From contig JAQVDU010000005.1 in NCBI GenBank assembly GCA_028698175.1, forward strand, positions 1 through 40,895: 40,895 nt of DNA, in the 5' to 3' direction. A program made the position numbers and the translations under genes. How positions within the stretch are numbered: position 1 is the first letter of the stretch; each line of letters begins with the position of its first letter. The stretch is from a bacterium (lineage in GTDB: Bacteria > Hydrothermota > 32-111). The notes under the pieces are model-generated. The model worked only from the letters and a program-made list of their open reading frames with translations, was not told the DNA's origin and made no database searches. Positions 34,587 to 40,895 of this stretch are shown one piece after another.

Positions 34587-34601
34587 GAAAAAAATCAAGG
34601 G

Positions 34602-35774
34602 TCACACGGTCATGCGGCGTCCTTTGACGTTTCTATCCTTTATTTCAAGCGACCTTGCCTTCATGATGGCCCACTCTCCGTATCTGCGGCGTATCTCGTC
34701 AACAGCTTCCGCTATGGGCGGTTTTTGCTGTGAATAAAAATCAAGCTTCATCTGTTCGCCTATTGAGCGCACGTTTGATACGGATATTCCCAAAAGCCTT
34801 ACCGGCATTGCTATTTCGATTGAATCAAAGATTATCTTTGAATATAGCTGAATGTCGTCCGGCGAACTTATGTGCCTCTGCACCTTCTTCTGCTTTGTAA
34901 ACGTGCGGAAATCAGAGTATCTGACTGTGAGAGTGACCGTGTTGCCCTCAACGTTGTGTTTTTTCATCCTGAATGAAACATGTTCGGAGAGAATGGAGAG
35001 CAGTGAAAGAAGAGTCTTCCTATCCATTGTGTCCTTTTCCATCGTATGAGTGTTTCCGACGGATTTTATCTCATCCTCGAGGTTCCACATCATGTTTACC
35101 GAGTCCCTTCCGTATGAGACCTCTCTGAGAATGAATGCGTAGCTGTTAAAATGTTTCCGCAGTATGTCCATAGGATAATCTCTTATCTGTTTTACGCTGT
35201 ATATTCCGAGTTTGTTCAGGTGCTTTGTCGTCTGACGCCCTATGCCCACGACATCCTCCACGCGCTTCTCTCCTATGTATGAAAAAGCATCCTCCACAAG
35301 AGTGAGTCCGTCCGGTTTATTCTCTCCTGATGCCATCTTTGCCACAAGCTTGTTCTTTGCTATGCCTGCAGAACATGTTATTTTGATATTATTTTTTATC
35401 TCTCTCTTTATTTCGACTGCCATCATTAATGCATCATCCATGGAATCCGCATGAAAGAACCCCTCGTCAACCGAATAAATATCAACATTTCCGGCGATTC
35501 TTTCAACAATCGAAAATATCTCCTTTGATATGCTCGCATACTTCTCCATGTCCGGTTCCACGGATATTAGGTTGGGACACTTTCTGAATGCTTCGAACAT
35601 GGACATGCCTGCGCGAATCCCGTACTCGCGCGCCTTGTATGAAGCGGCGGAGACGACTGTCCTGCTTTTTTCGCTTCCTCCTACGGCAAACGGGAACTTT
35701 GCAAAATAGGGCTTCGAGGCAAGCTCAACCGAGGCGAAAAAAGCGTCCATGTCTACGTGGCAGTACCATTTCAT
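34602..35774 (-). CDS. dinB: DNA polymerase IV (Y-family)
   Basis: A 390-residue translesion polymerase. Catalytic acids D8 (HVDMDAFF) and D103-E104 (YSVDEGFF) are in place; the usual DEA is DEG here. F13 serves as steric gate. GIGRQTTKHLNKLGI is the helix-hairpin-helix thumb and the C-terminal little-finger domain follows. QMKLDF near residue 358 resembles a beta-clamp binding motif. It overlaps the upstream small gene by 4 bases. Being third behind lexA, it is probably induced by DNA damage. Confidence 0.96.
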   Translation of the reverse strand: MKWYCHVDMDAFFASVELASKPYFAKFPFAVGGSEKSRTVVSAASYKAREYGIRAGMSMFEAFRKCPNLISVEPDMEKYASISKEIFSIVERIAGNVDIYSVDEGFFHADSMDDALMMAVEIKREIKNNIKITCSAGIAKNKLVAKMASGENKPDGLTLVEDAFSYIGEKRVEDVVGIGRQTTKHLNKLGIYSVKQIRDYPMDILRKHFNSYAFILREVSYGRDSVNMMWNLEDEIKSVGNTHTMEKDTMDRKTLLSLLSILSEHVSFRMKKHNVEGNTVTLTVRYSDFRTFTKQKKVQRHISSPDDIQLYSKIIFDSIEIAMPVRLLGISVSNVRSIGEQMKLDFYSQQKPPIAEAVDEIRRRYGEWAIMKARSLEIKDRNVKGRRMTV

Positions 35775-36010
35775 GCGAGAGTGCTCTCCACTTCAGTCAA
35801 ATACCATCTGCTCATTGAGGTTACAAACAAAAGATGATAGTAGAATGATCCTGAAATCACTGAAAAGTGCTGATTTATCCCATTCTCATCGACTGTGCGC
35901 CAATTGTAAGTTATGTTCTCTATTTTAAGGCGTCTGTTGTTCCATATGAAATATATCGGCTTTATTTTACCGTCTGAAAAGAGAGTTATAACATATAGAG
36001 GTTCTTTCAT
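35771..36010 (-). CDS. Small conserved protein of the lexA-dinB cluster (DUF6504-like)
   Basis: A 79-residue protein resembling small proteins found beside dinB and lexA in many bacteria (pattern: PIxVxxxxGxPxxFxWxGRxYxVxxVxxxW, then a Y-rich strand and WYLxxVxS). Here: PLYVITLFSDGKIKPIYFIW, a polar loop, then YYHLLF and RWYLTEVES. The domain family I have in mind is DUF6504, from memory. Function is unknown. No ribosome site is clear; the 33-base gap after lexA holds an AT-rich inverted repeat (AACTTA/TAAGTT). It overlaps dinB by 4 bases. Confidence 0.7.
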   Translation of the reverse strand: MKEPLYVITLFSDGKIKPIYFIWNNRRLKIENITYNWRTVDENGINQHFSVISGSFYYHLLFVTSMSRWYLTEVESTLA

Positions 36011-36043
36011 AATTTAGTTTAACTTATAATCATTAAGTTATTA

Positions 36044-36628
36044 TTAAACGGACTTTATAAATCCAATCACCTTGCCGACAATTGAAAAATCATCTGTCTT
36101 TTTAATTTCTATTTCAGAGTACTTTTCATTCTCCGGCAAAAGAAATATTTCATTCTCTTTTTCAAAATACCTTTTAATGGTAAGTTCTCCGTTGAGGAGA
36201 GCCACGACAATGTCCCCGCTTTTTGTCTGGAGGGACCTGTCTACAAGGACCATGGAATTATGTTCAAGACCCGCGCCTGTCATACTCTCTCCGTTTATTC
36301 TGAGAAAGAACCTCTCCTTGTGCGAACCTTCCATTATGAATGAATCCTCTATGTCTGACTCGGATGAGAGCGGAAGTCCGGCGGATATCCGTCCGAGAAG
36401 CGGGACTATTGAAAAGTCGTCTCTAGAGGATATTCCCCTTGATATTCCGCTCTTTCTCTCTATAAGCCCCATATCATGAAGATTCTTCATATGGACAAAG
36501 ACCGCCTTTGTGCTTTTAAAGCCGAGGTCTGAAGCCACTTCCCTTACCGTGGGAGAATAGCCGCTTCTCTTTCTGAGCTTCTCTATTGATTCAAGAACTT
36601 TTTTCCGGGAACCGCTCACCTCTTTCAT
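36044..36628 (-). CDS. lexA: LexA repressor
   Basis: A 194-residue repressor and self-cleaving protease. The N-terminal winged helix (residues 1-70) has KSTKAVFVHMKNLHDMGLIER as its recognition region. The C-terminal S24 domain has the cleavage pair A83-G84 (GRISAGLP), nucleophile S115 in NGESM and K152 in LTIKRY. On RecA activation it cleaves itself and releases SOS genes. It heads the run of repair genes dinB and nfo. A palindromic operator lies directly upstream. Start ATG 36628 has AGGAGAA. Confidence 0.96.
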   Translation of the reverse strand: MKEVSGSRKKVLESIEKLRKRSGYSPTVREVASDLGFKSTKAVFVHMKNLHDMGLIERKSGISRGISSRDDFSIVPLLGRISAGLPLSSESDIEDSFIMEGSHKERFFLRINGESMTGAGLEHNSMVLVDRSLQTKSGDIVVALLNGELTIKRYFEKENEIFLLPENEKYSEIEIKKTDDFSIVGKVIGFIKSV

Positions 36629-36639
36629 AATTCTCCTTT

Positions 36640-36657
36640 TGTAAACATTTGTTTACA
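36640..36657 (-). promoter_or_regulatory. Palindromic operator upstream of lexA
   Basis: TGTAAACATTTGTTTACA is a perfect 18-bp palindrome starting 12 bases before ATG 36628, between the -10 box and the ribosome site. Its centre AAAC-N4-GTTT resembles the Gram-positive LexA box GAAC-N4-GTTC with the outer G/C pairs replaced by A/T. A bound LexA would block transcription, so it is probably the self-repression site. Confidence 0.75.
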
Positions 36658-36684
36658 TTATACTCAAATAAATCAAAAAGTCAA
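36657..36684 (-). promoter_or_regulatory. Sigma-70 promoter of the lexA operon
   Basis: Minus strand: TTGACT (36684-36679), 16 bases, TATAAT (36662-36657). The last base of the -10 box is the first base of the operator palindrome. Start of transcription is expected around 36650. Confidence 0.85.
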
Positions 36685-36832
36685 GTGGGTCCAACCCTGT
36701 GTCTCCGCACTGCAGGATCAAATACAAATACAACTGGCTGTTGGCGGGTTTAGCGCCGGCTCACACACTCCGCTTCGCCTCTGTATCAAGATGGAATAGC
36801 CAAGCAAGCGGCCAACCACTTGATGGGCAACT

Positions 36833-36854
36833 AGCCGGAGCGTCCTCGCCGGCT
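36833..36854. repeat. Short inverted repeat AGCCGG/CCGGCT
   Basis: AGCCGG at 36833-36838 and CCGGCT at 36849-36854 enclose a ten-base loop. It is one of several hairpins in the noncoding block. Confidence 0.55.
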
Positions 36855-36874
36855 TATAGCTTTCACTGACCTGT

Positions 36875-36905
36875 TGTGGGGACACACCGAAGAAATGTCC
36901 CCACA
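36875..36905. repeat. Strong hairpin with 10-bp perfect stem
   Basis: TGTGGGGACA (36875-36884) pairs with TGTCCCCACA (36896-36905) around an 11-base loop. No T tract follows on either strand, so a simple terminator is unlikely. Confidence 0.7.
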
Positions 36906-37062
36906 GACTCAAAAACATTGGAGGGCGGTGCTTAAGCTGCACTGAAATTTTTAAGTATGCCTGTAAAGATAAAATCTTACTCAACTGTGAATTGCCTTTT
37001 TAACTTTTAACTTGTAACCTTTAACCGAATAGTTTAGCGTTCATTCGGACATCATCACCGGC
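36904..37062. repeat. Direct repeat, copy 1 (159 bases)
   Basis: Aligns to copy 2 at a constant offset of 297 bases, running from CAGACTC to CATCACCGGC. The first 24 bases differ at several positions; the next 135 differ at only two. Each copy contains a CCGAAT/ATTCGG hairpin (37025-37048 here) and TAAC-rich segments. Confidence 0.9.
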
Positions 37063-37140
37063 AGCATATCATGATGGGTTAGAGTTGGAATGCTGAAAAC
37101 AGCAGTCCAACAACTACAGCCGGCCCACATGATGACCTGC
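37061..37140. repeat. Imperfect long palindrome between repeat copies
   Basis: The core is GTTGGA-A-TGCTG (37084-37095), loop AAAA, CAGCA-G-TCCAAC (37100-37111), an 11-bp stem with one A-G mismatch. Outside it, ATCATGATGGG (37068-37078) and CCCACATGATGA (37124-37135) can also pair imperfectly. Confidence 0.6.
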
Positions 37141-37200
37141 CTTGTGATAATGTTCTCATTCACTTTGGGCTTACACTATCTATAAGATAATTGTTTAGCG

Positions 37201-37359
37201 CAGACTCCTAAACATTGAATCCCAGTGCTTAAGCCGCACTGAAATTTTTGAGTATGCCTGTAAAGATAAAATCTTACTCAACTGTGAATTGCCTTTTTAA
37301 CTTTTAACTTGTAACCTTTAACCGAATAGTTTAGCGTTCATTCGGACATCATCACCGGC
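37201..37359. repeat. Direct repeat, copy 2 (159 bases)
   Basis: Second copy, ending about 40 bases before amrS, just upstream of its -35 box. It carries the same CCGAAT/ATTCGG hairpin (37322-37345). Confidence 0.9.
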
Positions 37360-37366
37360 TTACCCA

Positions 37367-37395
37367 TTGTCTCCTCTCTTTTTCTAATGTATAAT
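37367..37395 (+). promoter_or_regulatory. Sigma-70 promoter of amrS, leaderless arrangement
   Basis: TTGTCT (37367-37372), 17 bases, TATAAT (37390-37395), then six bases to ATG 37402. Transcription should start at or next to the A of the ATG. No ribosome site is present. Confidence 0.8.
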
Positions 37396-37401
37396 ATATG
37401 A

Positions 37402-38382
37402 ATGAGAAGATGCGAGTTTTACGAAAAAATTGATTTGAATAGAGTAAGATGCACTCTCTGCCCCCATTACTGCACTCTCTCTGAAAATCAATCCGGACTC
37501 TGCTTCGGCAGAAAGAATATAAACGGAGAGCTGATGCCAGTAAATTATGAAAAGGCGCTCACAATTGCTGATGACCCTATTGAAAAGAAGCCTCTGTACC
37601 ACTTTCATCCCGGTTCAATGATAGTATCGGTTGCGCAGCACGGCTGTAATCTCAGATGCCCCTTCTGCCAGAATTACGACATCTCTCAGACATACAGGGA
37701 TACGCCATCTCTTCCTGTTGACGGTCTCTACAACATCATCAGAAAGAAGAAAAGAGACTCTGTCGCATTCACTTACACTGAGCCTTTAATGTGGTATGAG
37801 TATATACTTGATTTCGGAGTAAAGTACTCACATGAAATTCAAATAGTCCTTGTAACCAACGGCACAATAAACGAGGAGCCTTTAAGGAAGATTGTTCCTT
37901 ATATAAAGGCGGTAAATGTGGATTTAAAGTCATTCAATAAAGATTTTTACAGAGACGAACTCAAGGGAGACCTCGAAACTGTGAAGAGAAGCATAAGGAT
38001 ATTCAGCGAAGAGAAGGTTCACATTGAAGTGACCCATCTTCTCCTGCCCGGAAAGACTGATGATGAAAGAGAGTTTCATGACATGATTGAATTCATCGCA
38101 TCAGTCTCGCCAAAGATTCCGTTTCATATCTCAAGGTACTTCCCAAATTACAAATACTCTCTCTCTCCCACCCCCCTTGATAGGATGACAAAACTCTATA
38201 AAATCGCCGGAAAGAAGCTTGAATACGTATACCTCGGAAACGTTGCCGGAGAATGGTTTTCAGACACCCTCTGTCCTAAATGCAAGACCCTTCTTGTTTC
38301 AAGAGACGGATACAATACTCTTAACAGCCTTAAAGAGCCTGAATGCTTCAACTGCAAAGAGAAAATAAATATAATACTGTGA
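37402..38382 (+). CDS. amrS: AmmeMemoRadiSam system radical SAM enzyme
   Basis: A 326-residue radical SAM protein of the AmrS group, related to pyruvate formate-lyase activating enzymes. The cluster motif is C82-x3-C86-x2-C89 in HGCNLRCPFCQNYD. N-terminal cysteines C17, C20, C24 and C34 precede it, and a C-terminal CPKC...CFNC zinc-ribbon-like pair (about 295-320) follows. These two additional cysteine sets are typical of the AmrS form. The substrate is unknown; relatives occur with AmrA (AMMECR1) and AmrB (Memo), neither of which is in the window. It is the first plus-strand gene and probably has a leaderless mRNA. Confidence 0.93.
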   Translation: MRRCEFYEKIDLNRVRCTLCPHYCTLSENQSGLCFGRKNINGELMPVNYEKALTIADDPIEKKPLYHFHPGSMIVSVAQHGCNLRCPFCQNYDISQTYRDTPSLPVDGLYNIIRKKKRDSVAFTYTEPLMWYEYILDFGVKYSHEIQIVLVTNGTINEEPLRKIVPYIKAVNVDLKSFNKDFYRDELKGDLETVKRSIRIFSEEKVHIEVTHLLLPGKTDDEREFHDMIEFIASVSPKIPFHISRYFPNYKYSLSPTPLDRMTKLYKIAGKKLEYVYLGNVAGEWFSDTLCPKCKTLLVSRDGYNTLNSLKEPECFNCKEKINIIL

Positions 38383-38474
38383 AAAATTATTCACACATTT
38401 GCGCTTTTCTTTGAATTTGCACCATTTAGCATTTGATAAATATTACAATAGCTTGACTTAAGATTGTTGGAGCA

Positions 38475-38490
38475 TGGCACATTTATTGCT
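38475..38490 (+). promoter_or_regulatory. Sigma-54 (RpoN) promoter of the pilin genes
   Basis: TGGCAC-ATTTA-TTGCT matches the -24/-12 consensus TGGCAC-N5-TTGCW exactly, with GG at 38476-38477 and GC at 38488-38489. Transcription should start near 38501, and AAAGGAG before ATG 38518 serves the first pilin gene. Pilin genes in many bacteria are controlled by sigma-54 with PilR. Confidence 0.85.
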
Positions 38491-38517
38491 TTATTTTAGC
38501 TAAACAAAGGAGTTCTT

Positions 38518-38946
38518 ATGGCAAAAAGAAGCGGTTTCACTCTCATCGAAGTAATGATCGCGATTGTAATCGTCGGGATTATAGTAGGCATGGCAGTGCC
38601 GTATGTGAATTCAACACAGGCAAAGTACAACAATACAATAAATAATCTTATAGACAAGCTCAATATGGCTCGCCAGGAGGCTATAACAAGGAATCTTACG
38701 ACAACTTTCTATATTGACGCGGATTCTTTCTTTTACGGCAGCGACAAATTCGTTTATGATACGCGAATTGAAGCGGTTGTTTACAATGCAGACGGAGAGG
38801 AAATATCATTTGAAAATCCGATTCTTTTTAATGCAGGAGGAACGACTCCCAAGCTTGTGGTTTTCGAAATAAGCGGATTTGACAAACTTACAAGGATATA
38901 CCTTATGCCGTCCGGATACATTTTAAAAAGCAATGAAACAGAGTAG
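38518..38946 (+). CDS. Type IV prepilin-like minor pilin (GspH/FimT type)
   Basis: A 142-residue protein with a type III signal: MAKRSG before FTLIEVMIAIVIVGIIVGM, with cleavage between G6 and F7 and the conserved E11. The rest has the GspH/FimT layout (ARQEAITRNLTTTFYID and following beta strands). It is likely a minor pilin or pseudopilin at the fibre tip. Start ATG 38518 has AAAGGAG. First of three pilin genes behind the sigma-54 promoter. Confidence 0.9.
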   Translation: MAKRSGFTLIEVMIAIVIVGIIVGMAVPYVNSTQAKYNNTINNLIDKLNMARQEAITRNLTTTFYIDADSFFYGSDKFVYDTRIEAVVYNADGEEISFENPILFNAGGTTPKLVVFEISGFDKLTRIYLMPSGYILKSNETE

Positions 38947-38954
38947 GAGGATAT

Positions 38955-39332
38955 ATGAAAAAGGGATTTACTCTGCTTGAACTCCTTGTTTCGACAATTA
39001 TTCTTTCAGTGGGAATCATGGGAATCGGTGCGCTCTTCCCTGCCGCTTTGCGAAGCTCTCTACTGACACGCCAGAATTCGCAGGCAATAGAGTACTGCCA
39101 ACAGGAGATAGAATTTTTAAGGACATTGAATTATGAAGATACCGCTCTCGAAGCAGGAACGCACGGTCCGGACTCTCTCGATGATAAATTTGAAAGGAAT
39201 TATGAAATTTTCCCTGATTATCCTGCAGTCGACATGAAAAAGATAGTGGTCACTGTCTCATGGAAACAGAGAGGCGGAGGAGGAGGACTTGACCATGAAC
39301 AATCCATTACAACCTATATTTCGAAAAATTAG
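38955..39332 (+). CDS. Type IV prepilin-like minor pilin (PilV type)
   Basis: A 125-residue protein with prepilin signal MKKG before FTLLELLVSTIILSVGIMGI (cleavage after G4, E9 kept). The body is short and like PilV: QNSQAIEYCQQEIEFLRTLNYED. It has a polyglycine stretch (GGGGG) near 106 before a final strand. It starts 8 bases after the preceding gene with AGGAGG. Confidence 0.88.
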   Translation: MKKGFTLLELLVSTIILSVGIMGIGALFPAALRSSLLTRQNSQAIEYCQQEIEFLRTLNYEDTALEAGTHGPDSLDDKFERNYEIFPDYPAVDMKKIVVTVSWKQRGGGGGLDHEQSITTYISKN

Positions 39333-39345
39333 CAAGGAGAATACA

Positions 39346-40895
39346 ATGAAAAAAAGAGGATTCACACTACTTGAACTTCTTTTGTCTTTAACCATATTTT
39401 CAGTTATAATCGGAGCAGTCACCGGAGTGTTTTTAAGCAGCCAGAGAACCAAACAGAGGGTCGACCAGCTTGTGCAGGCGCAGCAGTCCGCGAGAACGGC
39501 GATCGATTATATGATAAAGGACTTAAGAGCCGCAGGCTACAACATTGACATTGACGAATCAATGACATCTACGCCCCAGCGGAGAATCGTTTACGCATCT
39601 GCATACGAGGTTGTCTTCAATGCCAACATTCTTCCATCAGAGGCCTCCCCTGCTTCCCCCCTTGAGCCGAGCGCAATGAAAGTGACTCCGACGGAGCGAC
39701 CGGCCCATTATTATCCAGTGACCAAGTACAACACAGGAGCGGAGACAGTCGTCTTCACTCTTGATTGGGATAATGACGGACTTATCAATGCCAATGACAG
39801 GGACGGGTCACCCGCAATATTTACAGACAATCCGAATGACTACTGTCTTATCAAAAGGGTTTATGGAGAGTGGGATGACGGTTCAAACATCAAGACCCTT
39901 GTAGAGGGAATTGAAGGATGGACAAACCAGGAGGTGGTCTCAATTGTCGCAGGACCGGACAGGTATCCTTCGCAGTCAGAAGGAACTCCGATATTCGGTT
40001 ATTGGATTGACAATGACGGAGACCCTGTTACTCCTCCGGAGCTTTTTGGAGACACTGACGGTGACGGTGAGCTGAGTGAAGCTGAAGGGAACTCCCTTTC
40101 TCCTATAACCAATTACGAAATTCTTGATAAAATCGAGCTTATAACGGTCAACGTTACGGGTGTATCTCAGTCGCCTTTTCAGGGAGAATATACTGAGACA
40201 TCAATCAAAACCGACGTTTCTGTAACGAGAAACGTCTCAATAAAAGTCTTTCTTGCAAAGGGACATGTCTATCTTGACGAAAATACAGACGGAATATATG
40301 ACACGGGAGAACCGGGTCTTGAGAATATGAAAGTGCGCCTCTCGACTGGAGAGACGTCAATAACAGACGAGAATGGCATTTGGACTTTCGCGATTATACC
40401 AGGCACATACGGAGTCTCTGTCTCTCCGGACATACTCTACAGAGGCACAACCGCTCTTAATTTTGATTTTACAGTCAAGAATGAATCCGCTGATTTTACC
40501 CTTGATAGTGTGTATAAAAACTTTTTCGGGATGGATTCAACACCATCTGCAAATATCAAGGGAGTTATCTTTCATGATTTGAATTCGGACGGTTTATGGC
40601 AGACGGAGGATGAACCGGGACTTTCAGATATTCAGGTCTCGGTTTGGAACAATAACACTTCTTCAGTCTCCTCGCCTGCCGATTCCGTAGGAACATACGA
40701 CCTTCTCGCGAATGCTGAGGAGACGCTCTATGTTTGGGTTATTCCGCCAGACTCATTCGCATCAAGCGGAGTAGACATTATTGACCAGCTTGGTTATACA
40801 ACTGGCTCTCCCGTGGTATCGGCTCTGTCAACCTCTGCCGCTATGGTCTATATGCAGGAGGCAGAGGTCTCTTACGTTGCATTCGGCCTTTTAGC
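39346..40895 (+). CDS. Large PilW-like minor pilin with SdrD B-like repeats (C-terminus beyond window)
   Basis: The frame starts at ATG 39346 (AAGGAGA upstream) and is open to the window edge, giving 516 residues. Residues 1-5 (MKKRG) and FTLLELLLSLTIFSVIIGAV form the prepilin signal with E10. Residues 30-300 are PilW-like (SARTAIDYMIKDLRAAGYNI). Two Asp-rich calcium-type loops occur at 140-153 (DWDNDGLINANDRD) and 236-247 (DTDGDGELSEAE). Residues 304-360 (GHVYLDENTDGIYDTGEPGL) and 404-470 (GVIFHDLNSDGLWQTEDEPGL) are two tandem SdrD B-like or prealbumin-like domains. Common PilW proteins are about 200-350 residues, so this one is extended and may act as an adhesin at the fibre tip. Confidence 0.88.
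   Translation, partial: MKKRGFTLLELLLSLTIFSVIIGAVTGVFLSSQRTKQRVDQLVQAQQSARTAIDYMIKDLRAAGYNIDIDESMTSTPQRRIVYASAYEVVFNANILPSEASPASPLEPSAMKVTPTERPAHYYPVTKYNTGAETVVFTLDWDNDGLINANDRDGSPAIFTDNPNDYCLIKRVYGEWDDGSNIKTLVEGIEGWTNQEVVSIVAGPDRYPSQSEGTPIFGYWIDNDGDPVTPPELFGDTDGDGELSEAEGNSLSPITNYEILDKIELITVNVTGVSQSPFQGEYTETSIKTDVSVTRNVSIKVFLAKGHVYLDENTDGIYDTGEPGLENMKVRLSTGETSITDENGIWTFAIIPGTYGVSVSPDILYRGTTALNFDFTVKNESADFTLDSVYKNFFGMDSTPSANIKGVIFHDLNSDGLWQTEDEPGLSDIQVSVWNNNTSSVSSPADSVGTYDLLANAEETLYVWVIPPDSFASSGVDIIDQLGYTTGSPVVSALSTSAAMVYMQEAEVSYVAFGLL

Larger units (their letters stand above)
36685..37366. other. Noncoding block with repeats and hairpins
   Basis: About 680 bases between the divergent lexA and amrS promoters have no convincing gene. 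Composition is more GC-rich in the first part (36700-36905) than the neighbouring AT-rich intergenic DNA. Contents are a 159-base direct repeat (two copies listed), several hairpins and repeated GTTTAGCG segments (near 36748, 37031, 37192 and 37328). No tRNA fold was recognised. Confidence 0.75.

Noticed and set aside
34551-34598. Longer TilS start at TTG 34598
   Set aside because: The extra residues are hydrophobic and unlike TilS N-termini, and the segment is occupied by a promoter-like sequence.
36718-36984. An 88-codon minus-strand frame in the noncoding block
   Set aside because: It runs through the perfect hairpin and into the direct repeat, has no ribosome site and shows no known protein pattern.
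36747-37359. Integron attC-like sites suggested by GTTTAGCG and TCCAAC segments
   Set aside because: The RYYYAAC and GTTRRRY boxes do not occur in the right order and spacing, and no cassette genes are present.
38453-38458. TTGACT as a sigma-70 -35 box for the pilin genes
   Set aside because: No -10 box follows at 15-19 bases; the sigma-54 match lies there instead.

Overview
The window is bacterial chromosome, densely packed and moderately AT-rich. A SprA-type type IX secretion translocon, a putative secreted protein with a type IX-like C-terminal sorting tail, lipoproteins, minor pilins and an outer-membrane barrel indicate a Gram-negative-type envelope. Together with a DUF2723 membrane protein, CdaA, AmrS and Rex, this suggests an uncultured lineage around the Fibrobacterota-Chlorobiota-Bacteroidota superphylum (for example WOR-3-like or Cloacimonadota-like). 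That placement is an inference from gene content. No rRNA, tRNA or CRISPR array was seen. Genes up to about 36.6 kb are on the minus strand; those after 37.4 kb are on the plus strand.

Region 1 (1-13442, minus) is one tightly packed run reading from 13442 down to 1. In transcription order it holds a putative secreted protein with a sorting tail, an M42 aminopeptidase, a 13-gene membrane complex, rex, a gamma-carbonic-anhydrase-like gene and an M14 carboxypeptidase cut by the window edge. The complex has four small Mrp-type subunits, an MrpB-like subunit, an MrpC/NuoK-like subunit, two antiporter-like subunits, then NuoH-, NuoB-, NuoC-, NuoD- and NuoI-like subunits. This order matches the archaeal Mbx/Mbs ferredoxin-dependent complexes as I remember them. 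The NuoD-like subunit has none of the four NiFe cysteines, while the NuoB-like subunit keeps the N2-type cysteines. It is probably a ferredoxin-driven, ion-pumping, non-hydrogenase complex with an unknown electron acceptor.

Region 2 (13.4-18.4 kb, minus) holds a P5C dehydrogenase preceded by two exported proteins of unknown function, two further lipoprotein genes with a clear promoter and terminator, and an RRM RNA-binding protein with a long leader. The peptidases and P5C dehydrogenase suggest a peptide or amino-acid fermenting lifestyle.

Region 3 (18.4-36.7 kb, minus) runs without a real gap: lexA, a small DinB-associated protein, dinB, tilS, hpt, ftsH, folE, folP, cdaA, a putative lipoprotein, a DUF2723 membrane protein, nfo and sprA. 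A palindromic operator overlaps the lexA promoter. tilS carries an in-frame UGA 48 codons before its natural end and seems to have its own leaderless promoter.

Region 4 (about 36.69-37.36 kb) is a noncoding block with a 159-base direct repeat and several strong hairpins. Region 5 (37.4 kb to the end, plus) has a leaderless amrS gene and then three minor pilin genes behind a sigma-54 type promoter. The last pilin is unusually large, carries SdrD B-like repeats and is cut by the window edge.
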